A program made the position numbers and the translations under genes. Positions 42,478 to 51,632 of a stretch of 64,000 nt of DNA are shown one piece after another. The stretch is from positions 1 through 64,000 of the forward strand of contig NZ_JBHUJB010000080.1 in the NCBI RefSeq assembly GCF_042683245.1. The letters are read 5' to 3'. This stretch comes from Rubritalea tangerina (GTDB taxonomy: Bacteria; Verrucomicrobiota; Verrucomicrobiia; Verrucomicrobiales; Akkermansiaceae). Positions within the stretch are counted from its first letter, which is position 1; every line of letters starts with the position of its first letter. A model generated the notes under the pieces. That model saw nothing but the letters and a program-made list of their open reading frames with translations, ran no database searches and was not told where the DNA came from.

Positions 42478-43269
42478 ATGAGGCAAAAACTGGTGGCATT
42501 AGGGATGATCTGGATGGCGGTAGCTGGAGGTGCTACGGCGCAGATGTCATTACAGCAGAGGTTGAAGTTGGCGCACGAGGAGCAGCTGGAGCAGGTAAGG
42601 GTGAGTTTTCATTCATTGAGGGACCCGTATCGTATACCGCCGAAGGGGAAGATTGTGGTTGAGGATTTTGATGGGGTGTCTGAGCGGTATCGCTATACTT
42701 GGAAGCGAGACATTCCGGTGACGATTTTTTGGGTTGGTGAGGATTCATCGGCGAACAACCCGACGCACAATCATGCGAGTTCTTGGGATCCGAAGTGGAT
42801 TCACAGTTATGGTGGGGTAGACGACCCGGTGAATAGGAATGGTTATTTTCCGGCAAAGTTTCGGCCGAAGATGAATCCATTTTACATTGCTTTACCCTAT
42901 AATGATGTGGCGCGTGGTGGTGGGCGGTTTAAGCCTGAGGCGTCCCATGTGATCAAGTGGTTTTGGCGCGCAGCGAAGGCACCTGGAAAGTCGGTATGCA
43001 AGGGGCGCTGGTTAGCGATTCACAGCGGTAAGAAGGTGTGTTACGCGCAGTGGGAGGACTGTGGTCCATTTTACACCGACGATTACGAGTATGTGTTTCA
43101 GAACAAGCAGCCAAAGCCGAATCGGAATGGCAATGCTGGCTTAGACATCAGTCCGGCGGTACGCGATTTTTTGGGAGTGAAGAGCGGACAGCGCGTTTCT
43201 TGGAAGTTTGTGGAAGCTGAGGATGTGCCAGTGGGACCGTGGCAGGAATGGGTTTTACCACAGAGTTAG
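42478..43269 (+). CDS. secreted protein with barrel-like C-terminal domain, function unknown
   Basis: This 263-residue protein has a signal peptide (LVALGMIWMAVAGGATAQ, cleavage near residue 22). The mature N-terminus is helical and charged (LQQRLKLAHEEQLEQVRVSF). The C-terminal half (GRWLAIHSGKKVCYAQWEDCG, then NGNAGLDISPAVRDFLGV and GQRVSWKFVE) resembles the double-psi beta-barrel of RlpA/expansin-type proteins, which act on peptidoglycan or polysaccharide. The two Cys in KKVCYAQWEDCG could form a disulfide. I could not identify a catalytic Asp with confidence. Divergent from the cytochrome operon; converges on a sulfatase gene 44 bp downstream. Confidence 0.6.
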   Translation: MRQKLVALGMIWMAVAGGATAQMSLQQRLKLAHEEQLEQVRVSFHSLRDPYRIPPKGKIVVEDFDGVSERYRYTWKRDIPVTIFWVGEDSSANNPTHNHASSWDPKWIHSYGGVDDPVNRNGYFPAKFRPKMNPFYIALPYNDVARGGGRFKPEASHVIKWFWRAAKAPGKSVCKGRWLAIHSGKKVCYAQWEDCGPFYTDDYEYVFQNKQPKPNRNGNAGLDISPAVRDFLGVKSGQRVSWKFVEAEDVPVGPWQEWVLPQS

Positions 43270-43313
43270 ATGTGGGGATTGTGGGGCTGAGGCTAAAAGT
43301 GGGAGGAAGGCGA

Positions 43314-44786
43314 TTAGTTTGTTTTTCGTTTCCAGGTGTAGGAGTGAGGGTCGAAATGGAATGCGTTTTTTGATGGGACGTTGTCATGCCATTGGGTAGT
43401 GGCAAATTTTTTCAGTTTATTGATGACTGGTTTACTGGATGGTTCGTGGGCTTTGTTTGTCCATTCGTAGGGATCCTTTGTATGGTCATAGAGTTCTTCG
43501 TCACCATTGGCATAGAGGATATAGCGGTGGTTTCTACTGCGGACGGCACAGGAGCCTCGAGCGTGCTGAATGACGACGGCATGTTTCCATGGGGCTGATG
43601 GGTTTTCTAGCAGCGGCCGGAGGGATTCTTCGTCAAAGCTTTGGTTAGGCATTGGGAGTCGGCAAAGGTCGACGAGGGTTGGGTAGAGGGAGAGGGCCGA
43701 GACGGGAGCATCTGTGCTGATACCGGGTTGAGGAAGCTCAGGGGCAGCAATGATGAGAGGAATCTGTGTAGCATTCTCCCAGAGTGTCCATTTGTGCCAA
43801 TGGTTCTTTTCTCCGTGGTGCCATCCATGGTCGCTCCAGAGCACAATGATGGTGTTCTTGTGGTGTTTGGATGCTTTCAGCGCTGTTAGGACGCGGCCGA
43901 TTTGTGCGTCAGCAAAGCTTATCGAGGCGAGGTATGCTTGTATGGCTTGTTTATACTTGGCTGACTGAGAAATGAGGTCGAAGTGTTTGGAGTGAGTGAT
44001 GCGTTTTGCGGAGGGTGGTAGGTCGTCACGGTCGTTAGGTTTCAGTCCCAGAGGAATGCGTATTTTATCGAGTGGGTAGAGGTCAAAATATTCTTTAGGG
44101 GCATACCACGGGAGGTGTGGACGGAAGATGCCACAGGCTAGGAAGAAGGGTTTATTTCCCTGATAGTTAGAAAGGAAATGCTTAGCGTAGTTGGTGGTTT
44201 TGGGGTCGTGGTATTCGTATGTGTGAGGAAGTGAGCCCCAGTCTAGCTCGTGGTGGCGTTGGTTTAGGCCCGAGATGGGATAGATTTCAGGTGCGGGACG
44301 TTGGGTTTTATTTGGGTAGGTGGACTTTGGGCGGTCCCAGGGGTCCTCCCATTCAATTTCTTGAAAGTCGTGCCATTCATTGGGAGGGTTGAAGCCAGCG
44401 GTATGGTGGGTGATTTTTCCCGCGCCGACGGTGTGGTAGCCGTTTTGTTTAAAGTGTTTTGGCAGGCTTGTTAGATTGGGGTGGTTGGGGTGAAGCCATT
44501 GGCCATTACCGTAGATTCCGAGTTGTGAGGGGAGTTGGCCTGTGAGAACGGAGGCGCGGCATGGGCCGCATTTTGGTGAAGGCACATGGGCATTGGTAAA
44601 GAGCCGCCCTTGTTTGGCTAATTGGTCTATATTGGGAGTGAAGATTTCTCCTGGGTACCCTTTATTGAGGCAACCAGTCCAGGCGCGGAGGTCATCGACA
44701 ACAAGAAATAGAACGTTGGGTTGGGTAGCTGAGGTGAGGGAGATATTCAGCCAGTAGGTGAGTAGTGCTAGATAGAAGGTTCTCAT
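43314..44786 (-). CDS. sulfatase (iduronate-2-sulfatase-like)
   Basis: This 490-residue exported sulfatase removes sulfate esters from glycans. After a signal peptide (MRTFYLALLTYWLNISLTSA) comes NVLFLVVDDLRAWTGCL with the metal-binding Asp pair. The activation signature is CGPCRASVLTG, with Cys73 as the residue to be converted to formylglycine. Later YKQAIQAYLASISFADAQIG and IIVLWSDHGWHHGEKNHWHK (metal Asp and His) match iduronate-2-sulfatase-type enzymes. The start at 44786 is preferred over 44831 because the signal peptide begins there. The maturing enzyme (anSME) is not in the window. It converges with the secreted barrel protein. Confidence 0.9.
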   Translation of the reverse strand: MRTFYLALLTYWLNISLTSATQPNVLFLVVDDLRAWTGCLNKGYPGEIFTPNIDQLAKQGRLFTNAHVPSPKCGPCRASVLTGQLPSQLGIYGNGQWLHPNHPNLTSLPKHFKQNGYHTVGAGKITHHTAGFNPPNEWHDFQEIEWEDPWDRPKSTYPNKTQRPAPEIYPISGLNQRHHELDWGSLPHTYEYHDPKTTNYAKHFLSNYQGNKPFFLACGIFRPHLPWYAPKEYFDLYPLDKIRIPLGLKPNDRDDLPPSAKRITHSKHFDLISQSAKYKQAIQAYLASISFADAQIGRVLTALKASKHHKNTIIVLWSDHGWHHGEKNHWHKWTLWENATQIPLIIAAPELPQPGISTDAPVSALSLYPTLVDLCRLPMPNQSFDEESLRPLLENPSAPWKHAVVIQHARGSCAVRSRNHRYILYANGDEELYDHTKDPYEWTNKAHEPSSKPVINKLKKFATTQWHDNVPSKNAFHFDPHSYTWKRKTN

Positions 44787-44920
44787 CGGTCTGGGTATTA
44801 TGACGGAAGGGAATGCTAGGGGATGCTGCACTATTGCTACTAATGTGTTTGAGTGGTCTTTTATGAGACCGAAAGTTGGGTGTGAAGCATGAAAAGTGGC
44901 TCCACGCTGTGGGTTTGGGG

Positions 44921-44959
44921 CAAAAAAAAAGCCTGAGCTTTTGGGGGCGCTCAGGCTTT
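44921..44959 (-). terminator. intrinsic terminator of the giant haem-protein gene
   Basis: On the minus strand AAAGCCTGAGC/GCTCAGGCTTT (44949-44959 with 44928-44938) forms an 11-bp stem around a 10-nt loop, followed by a run of nine T (plus-strand A 44922-44930, the last three pairing in the stem). It lies beyond repeat copy A, 105 bp after the stop at 45064. Confidence 0.9.
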
Positions 44960-44973
44960 CTGAAATTGGGTGG

Positions 44974-45066
44974 TCATTCGGTTGTCCCGCGTGTGCGGGA
45001 CGCCTTCACTCCGCCTTGATATTCAGCAAGCTCATTCTGACCATTCCGTTTCGATCAATGGTATTA
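44974..45066 (-). repeat. dispersed repeat copy A, abutting a stop codon
   Basis: This 93-bp sequence aligns with copy B (52645-52745) with 7 substitutions and one 8-bp indel. Read on the minus strand it begins with the stop codon TAA of the giant haem-protein gene, continues TACCATTGATCGAA, and ends with a hairpin GTCCCGC/GCGGGAC (44984-44990 with 44995-45001) and GAATGA. No open frame is maintained. Its location is between the stop and the terminator of that gene. Confidence 0.85.
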
Positions 45067-48000
45067 ATTTTTGAGGGGATGCGCTTTGAGTAATTCGTTG
45101 GCAGGCATCATTCCCTTTTGGTTTTCGGTGGCTTTGAGCACGCGTTCGATATCTTTTTCTGTGATAACGAAGTCACCGTCTGGAGCTTTGTTGCCGAAGG
45201 CGTTTCGGACGAAAGTGAGGACTTCAGCGAGCTCTTTGTTAGGGGTGCGGAAAGCGAATCCTGGCATGACGCCATTGTACTTTTTACCTTTCACATCGAT
45301 TTCGCCCATGATGCCGTGGAGGGTGATTTTGATGAGGAGGTCCTTATCTGAAGTGACCCATTTTGAGCCAGCAAGTGGTGGGAACGCATTGGGTACGCCT
45401 TCCCCTTTCATTTGGTGGCAGCTTGCGCAGCTTTCACCGTGGCCGAAGTGTTCGAAGCCTTTGCGGTAGAGTTCGCTGGCAGTTCTATCTTTGGCGATGT
45501 GAGCAGGCACTGGGACTTCAGGCTTCTTCTCTTCGACTTTGATTTGGTTGATGATGAACTTTGCATGGTTGTAGGCGGTTTGTGACCACGAGCTGACTGG
45601 TTGTTTCTCGAATTCGACGAGCATTTGCTTTGCGAGTGAGCCTCCGAGCCAGGTGGCGGAGACGAGTGCTTCATGACGCACCTGCGGGTGGGTGTCAGCA
45701 ATTGCCTTGAGCATGATGGCGTCGAGGTCCGAGAAGGCTTCAGGGTTATAGCGGACAGCCCTGACAGCTGCGGTGCGCGCTCTGTAGTCAGAGGCCTTGA
45801 GTAGCTGGTGGGTGAGGTCTGTGTTGATGTTGCCGAGGCCCCATGAGACCCAGAGTGCTTCGAGCAGGTGGTGTTCGAACTTAGGGTCGTTTTTATCGAG
45901 TGAAGCGACCCATTTTTTGAGAGCGAGGGTGACCTCTGTGACATCGCGGCCACGGAGTTCTCTGCGGGTGCGATAGCGGCTGCGAGACTCGTGAAGTTTC
46001 AGGTTGTCGAGCAAGGTTTCGATGGAGGCACCTGCGATTTTGGCTGGTTTGACGAGTGGACGGGACGGGTAGGTAATGCGGTAGATACGGCCGTGCACGT
46101 GGTCGCGGTGTGGGTCACGGGCGTTGTGTTGCATGTGGCCGATGAGAGCGTTACTCCAGTCGATGAAATAGAGGGAGCCATCTGGCGCGAACTCGAGGTC
46201 GACTGGGCGGAAGCGGTCTTTATAGGCGCCATCGCAGACGAAGAGGTCTTGTCGGTACTGGACTTTAAAGAAGCCGGTATTGGGGTCCGCTTTGACGGAA
46301 TGTTGTTTGGCTCCGAGGAAGCCGATGTTATTGCAGATGATGACATCGCCCTGGACTTCGTCAGGGAAGTGGCGGGAGGAGACGAATTCAAGACCGGAGG
46401 TTGGTCGGACATTGTGTCCTCCTAGGATGTTAGGAGCCTTAAGGTTATGGTGATAGAGAGGTTTTACGGCACCTTGTTGCATCCAACTGAGTGCTGGGCC
46501 AGAGGTGTGGAGGAAGAAGTTTTGGCCCCAGTCATCGAAGGCGATTCCCCATGGGTTGGGGATACCATATTGGGCGGTGCGTTCGAGTTTACCTTTGGTG
46601 GGGTCAAATCGGTAGAAGCCACCATTGGTACCGCGGACTGTACCATAGGGGGTTTCAACATTTGAGAAGGAAAAGACGCCTTCTCCCATGTAGATGGCAC
46701 CTGAGGGATCGGCACAGAATGCGGAGATAGCGTGGTGGGTGTCGTGGTCATCGAAGCCGCTGAGGACGATGGTTTTTTTATCGGCTTTGCTGTCGCCATT
46801 GGTGTCTTCGAGGAGGACGAGGTCGTTGCCGAGTGAGACGTATGCACCGCCTTGAGGGGTGATTTCAAAGCCCATTGGGATGTGGATATTTTCGACAAAG
46901 GCGGTTTGTTTATCCGCTTTACCGTCGCCATTGGTATCTTCAAAGATGAGGATCTTGTCATTCGGCAGTGGGTCACCGATACGGTAATGTGGGTAGGAAC
47001 CCATGCATCCGACCCAGAGGCGACCTTGGTTATCGAAAGCCATTTGTGATGGATTTGCGAGGTCGGGGAAGCGTTTTTCGTCGGCGAAGAGTTGGAGTTT
47101 ATAGCCCTCTGGGAGTTTGATGTGCGAGAGGGTGTCTTCACCGGAGAGGTATTTGTTGCCGCGTTGTCTACTGACGCCATCGGGCTCGATATCTTTGAGT
47201 GTGATGGTTTTGGCATCGGCGGCTGGGATATCGAAGGGTTTGTTTTGGAGGGTGGCCCAGAGAGCTTGATCGCGGATGGCAGTCATCTGGCGCGTTTTTT
47301 TCAGTTCATCTGGGTAGTTATGGTTACCGAATGGTTTATGGCGGCGGCCATGGACGTGGACACCGTTAGGAATTTTATAGTCGAGCAACCAGAGGCGGTT
47401 TTTTTCGGCGACTGCGGCTTTGACTTTTTCGTAGTCCGCAGTGGGTGTGGTTTTGCCGAAGATACCATTGGCGAGTGCAGGAGCGAGTGCTTTGTAGGAT
47501 GCTGCTGTGAGGTTGTGGCCATTTTGGGTCTGATCATCCTCACTTGAGTCGTAGAGTTTTTTGGTAAAGTCGAAGGTATCGAAGTAGAGGACTCCTTCTT
47601 CCATACAGACTTTTGCCATTGCTTGTGAGTAGGCCTTGATGCGTTGGTTCTCTGCGACGCCATCGGGAAGGTGGCGAGTGGCTGAGAGGTCCTCGAATGC
47701 GGCTGGGCCAACGACTGCGAGTTGGGGGCCATTGAGGGTGTATTTTTGGGCAAGGGTGTGGCGAATCCAGGCGCGGAGTTCCTCTTTAAATCCATCGATT
47801 CGCTCGAGGCCATCGAAGGATTCTGAGTAGCCGAAGAATCCGATGACGGTATCAATCTGTAGGCGTTCGAGCCACTGGTCTGGCATTTCATAGTGACCGG
47901 CACCACCACCTTGTTTGCGGAATTCTTCTTTGACCAGGTCACGGCCGTTAGGGATGACGAAGTGGTTATTGCGTGATGGATGTGGACGGAAGGCTGGGGT

Positions 48001-49725
48001 GTCACCTTCCTTACAGAGGTTGCGGATAAAGAGGGTGTGGTTAGGGTAGCGGCGTTGGAGTTCGGTTTCGAACTCGTGGTGCATGTTCATGCGAGAACCG
48101 AGTCCACCACCGATGAGGGCGAGACGTGCATTTTTTGTGAGTTGCAGCGATTTTGGTGGTGCACCTTTGACGACAGCTGGGTGTTTTGGGCCTTCGACTT
48201 TGGGAGCTGGAGGTTCGGGAGCTGGGTAGGACCCATTATCGTAGCTCAGAGAACCAGACTTGGTAATGGTCATGCTGTTTTTGGGAGCTCCGAGGTATTT
48301 CTTTTCGAGGATGGGCTTACGGTCCTTATCGAGGAGGAGGACGCTGAGGCCATTGAGTCGCTCGCCGAAGTTGTTCTCTACGCGGTTAAAAATTTTGACA
48401 GCATCGACTTCGTAGCTGGCACCGAGGTTAAGCTCCCACCATGGGTTATCGGTGACCTCGGCAGTGTGGGTCATTGATTTGGCGCCCCAGTGCGCAGCGG
48501 TGTTACCGTCGATCGCTTTCTCGGGTGTTCCAGGCTTTAGGAGGCTGGATTGGGTGGCGGTACCTTTGGGGGCGATGTTATTGCCACCGGAGATGATTTC
48601 TACTTCGGTGAGGGTGAGGATACGTCCTTGGCCGGGGAGTTCGATGCGGACGAATTGGACGTTACCTGGCTTACCTTTGATTTTGCTGAGTTTTCGTTTG
48701 CGGATGGTTTCAGGCGATTCGAGGGAGATGAAGTCCTCGGGTTGCCTATTTTTTCGGAAGGTATTGAAGCCATACATGAGTGGTTCGTATGGGTTCTTGA
48801 GGCTGGCATCTGCCTTTTTGGGGACTTGCATTCCCAGCCCCCAGTAGACGCCATTGATGACGAGGCGGCGGAGGTTTTCGTCGAGTAAATCGTCGGCCGA
48901 TCCCATGGTGGTGGTGAAGATCTTGTTGGTCTTCCCATTCGCTTGTTTAAAGTTGCGGGTCCAAGCGACCGGCATCATGGGGTTGTTCTTTTTGCCTGCG
49001 ACAGCGGGAGAGTTGGGGGCGAGGGTCTTGGTGACTTGGCCGCGGAGGAGAATGGTTGCGGGTTGGGTGACATTGACGCCGTAGACGTCGGTTTTGCCGA
49101 AGATTGTGTCGACGCCGTTGAGGATGGGGTGGAGCTTATTGGGTTCTTCGACGACGGTGCGGGTTCCTTCGACTGCGTGGCGGCCGTGGTGATTGACCCA
49201 AGTTTCTCCGAGTACTTGCTTTCCGAAGCCACCTTTCCAGCCCGTATCTACGGCTGCCTGCCAATGGTACTTATGGAACTTGTTGTTCTTGTCCTTAATA
49301 TTGAAGGCGTGAGTGGAGGTGCGAAGGGCGACGATTGGCAGACCTTGTTTAAATTTGTAGTCGAACTTGGCCATGGTTTTCTCATCCCAGTTTCTGAAGC
49401 GCAGGCCCATGAGGAAGAGGTCGGCATCTTTCATGGCGTTGGGGTTGGAGAGTGAGGCTTGGTTAGTGGGGTCCACAAACTTATTGTTGGCGTCCATTGA
49501 GAAGAGGACGGTGCAACGAAAACCCTGGCTGGAGAGAATTTGGGCGAGCATGGGCATGGCCTCTTCTGAGCGGTATTCTTCGTCACCTGCGAGGAGGACG
49601 ATGTGTTTGTTTTTGCCAGGCTTGGATGGATCACCTTGGAAGGTGAGGTAGGTATCCTCGGCTTGTGCCGCACAGAGGCTGAGACCAGTGGTCGTGAGAA
49701 GGGTAAGTTTGATGGATCGGTTCAT
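45064..49725 (-). CDS. giant PVC-type haem-binding multidomain protein
   Basis: This 1553-residue exported protein has a signal peptide (LTLLTTTGLSLCAAQA). Domains in order: ThuA-like amidotransferase fold (HIVLLAGDEEYRSEE, residues about 40-300); discoidin/F5-8C-like domain (VRIELPGQGRILTLTEVEII to WWELNLGASYEVDAVKIFNR, about 350-480); an SGNH-hydrolase-like domain (IGGGLGSRMNMHHEFE, FFGYSESF, NGHNLTAASY; about 530-760); a beta-propeller of the membrane-bound-dehydrogenase type (FEDTNGDGKADKQTAFVEN, WGIAFDDWGQNFFLH, YFIDWSNALIGHMQH; about 860-1190); HEAT-like helices (RTAAVRAVRYNPEAF); and a cytochrome c domain with CASCH (Cys1433, Cys1436, His1437). Such proteins are a hallmark of Planctomycetes and Verrucomicrobia and are thought to oxidise sugars. 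The ATG at 49725 is chosen before the signal peptide; it has its own promoter and terminator. Confidence 0.88.
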   Translation of the reverse strand: MNRSIKLTLLTTTGLSLCAAQAEDTYLTFQGDPSKPGKNKHIVLLAGDEEYRSEEAMPMLAQILSSQGFRCTVLFSMDANNKFVDPTNQASLSNPNAMKDADLFLMGLRFRNWDEKTMAKFDYKFKQGLPIVALRTSTHAFNIKDKNNKFHKYHWQAAVDTGWKGGFGKQVLGETWVNHHGRHAVEGTRTVVEEPNKLHPILNGVDTIFGKTDVYGVNVTQPATILLRGQVTKTLAPNSPAVAGKKNNPMMPVAWTRNFKQANGKTNKIFTTTMGSADDLLDENLRRLVINGVYWGLGMQVPKKADASLKNPYEPLMYGFNTFRKNRQPEDFISLESPETIRKRKLSKIKGKPGNVQFVRIELPGQGRILTLTEVEIISGGNNIAPKGTATQSSLLKPGTPEKAIDGNTAAHWGAKSMTHTAEVTDNPWWELNLGASYEVDAVKIFNRVENNFGERLNGLSVLLLDKDRKPILEKKYLGAPKNSMTITKSGSLSYDNGSYPAPEPPAPKVEGPKHPAVVKGAPPKSLQLTKNARLALIGGGLGSRMNMHHEFETELQRRYPNHTLFIRNLCKEGDTPAFRPHPSRNNHFVIPNGRDLVKEEFRKQGGGAGHYEMPDQWLERLQIDTVIGFFGYSESFDGLERIDGFKEELRAWIRHTLAQKYTLNGPQLAVVGPAAFEDLSATRHLPDGVAENQRIKAYSQAMAKVCMEEGVLYFDTFDFTKKLYDSSEDDQTQNGHNLTAASYKALAPALANGIFGKTTPTADYEKVKAAVAEKNRLWLLDYKIPNGVHVHGRRHKPFGNHNYPDELKKTRQMTAIRDQALWATLQNKPFDIPAADAKTITLKDIEPDGVSRQRGNKYLSGEDTLSHIKLPEGYKLQLFADEKRFPDLANPSQMAFDNQGRLWVGCMGSYPHYRIGDPLPNDKILIFEDTNGDGKADKQTAFVENIHIPMGFEITPQGGAYVSLGNDLVLLEDTNGDSKADKKTIVLSGFDDHDTHHAISAFCADPSGAIYMGEGVFSFSNVETPYGTVRGTNGGFYRFDPTKGKLERTAQYGIPNPWGIAFDDWGQNFFLHTSGPALSWMQQGAVKPLYHHNLKAPNILGGHNVRPTSGLEFVSSRHFPDEVQGDVIICNNIGFLGAKQHSVKADPNTGFFKVQYRQDLFVCDGAYKDRFRPVDLEFAPDGSLYFIDWSNALIGHMQHNARDPHRDHVHGRIYRITYPSRPLVKPAKIAGASIETLLDNLKLHESRSRYRTRRELRGRDVTEVTLALKKWVASLDKNDPKFEHHLLEALWVSWGLGNINTDLTHQLLKASDYRARTAAVRAVRYNPEAFSDLDAIMLKAIADTHPQVRHEALVSATWLGGSLAKQMLVEFEKQPVSSWSQTAYNHAKFIINQIKVEEKKPEVPVPAHIAKDRTASELYRKGFEHFGHGESCASCHQMKGEGVPNAFPPLAGSKWVTSDKDLLIKITLHGIMGEIDVKGKKYNGVMPGFAFRTPNKELAEVLTFVRNAFGNKAPDGDFVITEKDIERVLKATENQKGMMPANELLKAHPLKN

Positions 49726-49791
49726 GGTGGGTAGCAAATGATACAGGATACATACCTATATTTCATCATTAGTTACCAATAAATCGCGAAA

Positions 49792-49821
49792 TCTATAGGT
49801 TGAATTCCGAAAAATCGTCAA
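49792..49821 (-). promoter_or_regulatory. sigma-70-like promoter of the haem-protein gene
   Basis: On the minus strand TTGACG (49816-49821) and TATAGA (49792-49797) are separated by 18 bp. The expected start gives a leader of about 60 nt to the ATG at 49725. It lies in the divergent gap to the plus-strand sulfatase gene. Confidence 0.45.
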
Positions 49822-49923
49822 ACTTCTGTTCAGATTAGGAACGGGAGGTGCGTGCATTCCACATGCGATGTAGCAGAATGCACATTGGAGAGAATGATTG
49901 GGCGGTATTGCGTAGAGTTGGGT

Positions 49924-51579
49924 ATGCAATGGATAAAGCAATGGATTTTAGCAGGGGCCTTGTGCCTTTCGGGGTGGGCGGCTCAGAAGCCAAACATCAT
50001 TTTCATATTGGTAGATGACATGGGGTATTCCGACCTCGGGGCGTATGGGGGGGAGATTGAGACGCCTCATCTCGACCGGCTGGCGAAGGATGGTTTGCGT
50101 TTCACGCAGAACTACAATGCGGCACGCTGTTGTCCATCGAGAGCGGCGTTGTTGACGGGATTGTATTCGCAGCAGGCGGGGATTGCGGACTTCACGAAAC
50201 CTCATTCTGAGGAGGCCAAGAAGGGGCCAGCGTATCGCAATCATCTGGGGAGTGATTGTGTGACTTTGGCAGAGGTATTGCGGTCGGCGGGTTATGCTAC
50301 TTATGGGGTAGGCAAGTGGCATGTGGGTGAGAAGGTGCTGCCTACAGAGCGTGGTTTTGATGAATATTATGGGTATTTGAAGGGGTATGAGGCGGACCAG
50401 TGGTCGGCAAAAAAGCATTACAGATTGCCAAGGGGGAGGAAAGAAGAGGTGCGTCACCGGCAACCCTATTATGCGACTGATGCATTTAGCGACTACGCTG
50501 TAGAGTTCATCAAGCAAGGCCAGGCTCGGGAGAAGCCATTCTTTCTCTATTTGGCGCATTCCTCACCCCACTTTCCACTGCAGGCGAGGCCAGGGCTGCG
50601 CGACAAGTATGTTGAGCGCTATCGGCAGGGGTGGGATAAGCTGCGAGAGGCACGTTACCAAAGGCAGGTGCAGAGTGGTTTAGTAACAGGAGCGTGGAGC
50701 TATACCGAGATATCAGAAGTTCCAAAGGACAAGTCAGAGATTGCCAATGGTTATGCGGGAGAGGCCAATCCAGCGTGGTCTAGTTTAGCTGAGGACCGGC
50801 GGGAAGATTTAGCGTATAGGATGGCCACCTTTGCTGCGATGGTGGATCATGTGGATCAAGGGGTTGGCCAAATCATTGCTCATTTGGAGAAGACAGGGGC
50901 CTTAGAGAACACCTTGATATTTTTCACCAGCGACAATGGTGCGTGTTATGAGTGGGGGCCGTATGGTTTTGACGGGCCGAGCCGCAGAGGGGTGACGCGG
51001 TTGCACCGCGGGGAAGAGCTAGAACAAATGGGGGGAAGGGGCAGTTATCACTCGGTGGGGAGTGGTTGGTCATGCCTATCCAATACCCCACTGAGAATGT
51101 ACAAGCACTTCAACCACGAGGGTGGCAATTGTAGTCCAATGGTGGTGCATTGGCCGAAGGGGATAAAAAGGGCTAACAGGTGGGTGCGTGAGCCCAGTCA
51201 CTTGATCGACATTATGCCCACAGTGTGTGAGGTGGCTGGAGTTAATTATCCGAGTCAGTACGAGGGCAGGGAAGTTCAAGAGGTGGAGGGGATGAGTTTA
51301 GTGCCACTCTTTTCGGGAGACGTGGGCGGCTTTTCTGAGAGGGTGTTAGGTTTTGATCACTTCGGCTCGAGCGCATTGCGCAAAGGTGGGTGGAAGCTTG
51401 TTAGGGGAAACAGGCGATACAATGGTGGGAAGTGGGAGCTCTACAACATTGATAGAGATCGTTGCGAGACAAAGGACCTCATAGATGCGCATCCTGAGAA
51501 GGCTCGTGAATTGTTAGGTGAGTGGGAACAATGGGCAAAACGGGTGAAGCTGTACCCGTATTTTGATCCGAAGCGCTGA
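49924..51579 (+). CDS. sulfatase (arylsulfatase A-like)
   Basis: This 551-residue exported sulfatase has a signal peptide (WIKQWILAGALCLSGWAA) and IIFILVDDMGYSDLGAYGG with the metal Asp residues. The formylglycine signature is CCPSRAALLTG (first Cys, residue 69), followed by VGKWHVGEKVLPTERGFDEYYGYL with the substrate-binding Lys-His. LIFFTSDNGACYEWGP carries the second metal site. The C-terminal part LRKGGWKLVRGNRRYNGGKWELYN is typical of the arylsulfatase group. An in-frame ATG at 49852 exists, but the signal peptide starts at 49924. It is divergent from the giant haem-protein gene (198 bp). Confidence 0.92.
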   Translation: MQWIKQWILAGALCLSGWAAQKPNIIFILVDDMGYSDLGAYGGEIETPHLDRLAKDGLRFTQNYNAARCCPSRAALLTGLYSQQAGIADFTKPHSEEAKKGPAYRNHLGSDCVTLAEVLRSAGYATYGVGKWHVGEKVLPTERGFDEYYGYLKGYEADQWSAKKHYRLPRGRKEEVRHRQPYYATDAFSDYAVEFIKQGQAREKPFFLYLAHSSPHFPLQARPGLRDKYVERYRQGWDKLREARYQRQVQSGLVTGAWSYTEISEVPKDKSEIANGYAGEANPAWSSLAEDRREDLAYRMATFAAMVDHVDQGVGQIIAHLEKTGALENTLIFFTSDNGACYEWGPYGFDGPSRRGVTRLHRGEELEQMGGRGSYHSVGSGWSCLSNTPLRMYKHFNHEGGNCSPMVVHWPKGIKRANRWVREPSHLIDIMPTVCEVAGVNYPSQYEGREVQEVEGMSLVPLFSGDVGGFSERVLGFDHFGSSALRKGGWKLVRGNRRYNGGKWELYNIDRDRCETKDLIDAHPEKARELLGEWEQWAKRVKLYPYFDPKR

Positions 51580-51632
51580 GTGAGAGAGGAGTGGAGGACG
51601 GAGGTGCATGTCCTCCACTCGCAGAGTGAGGG

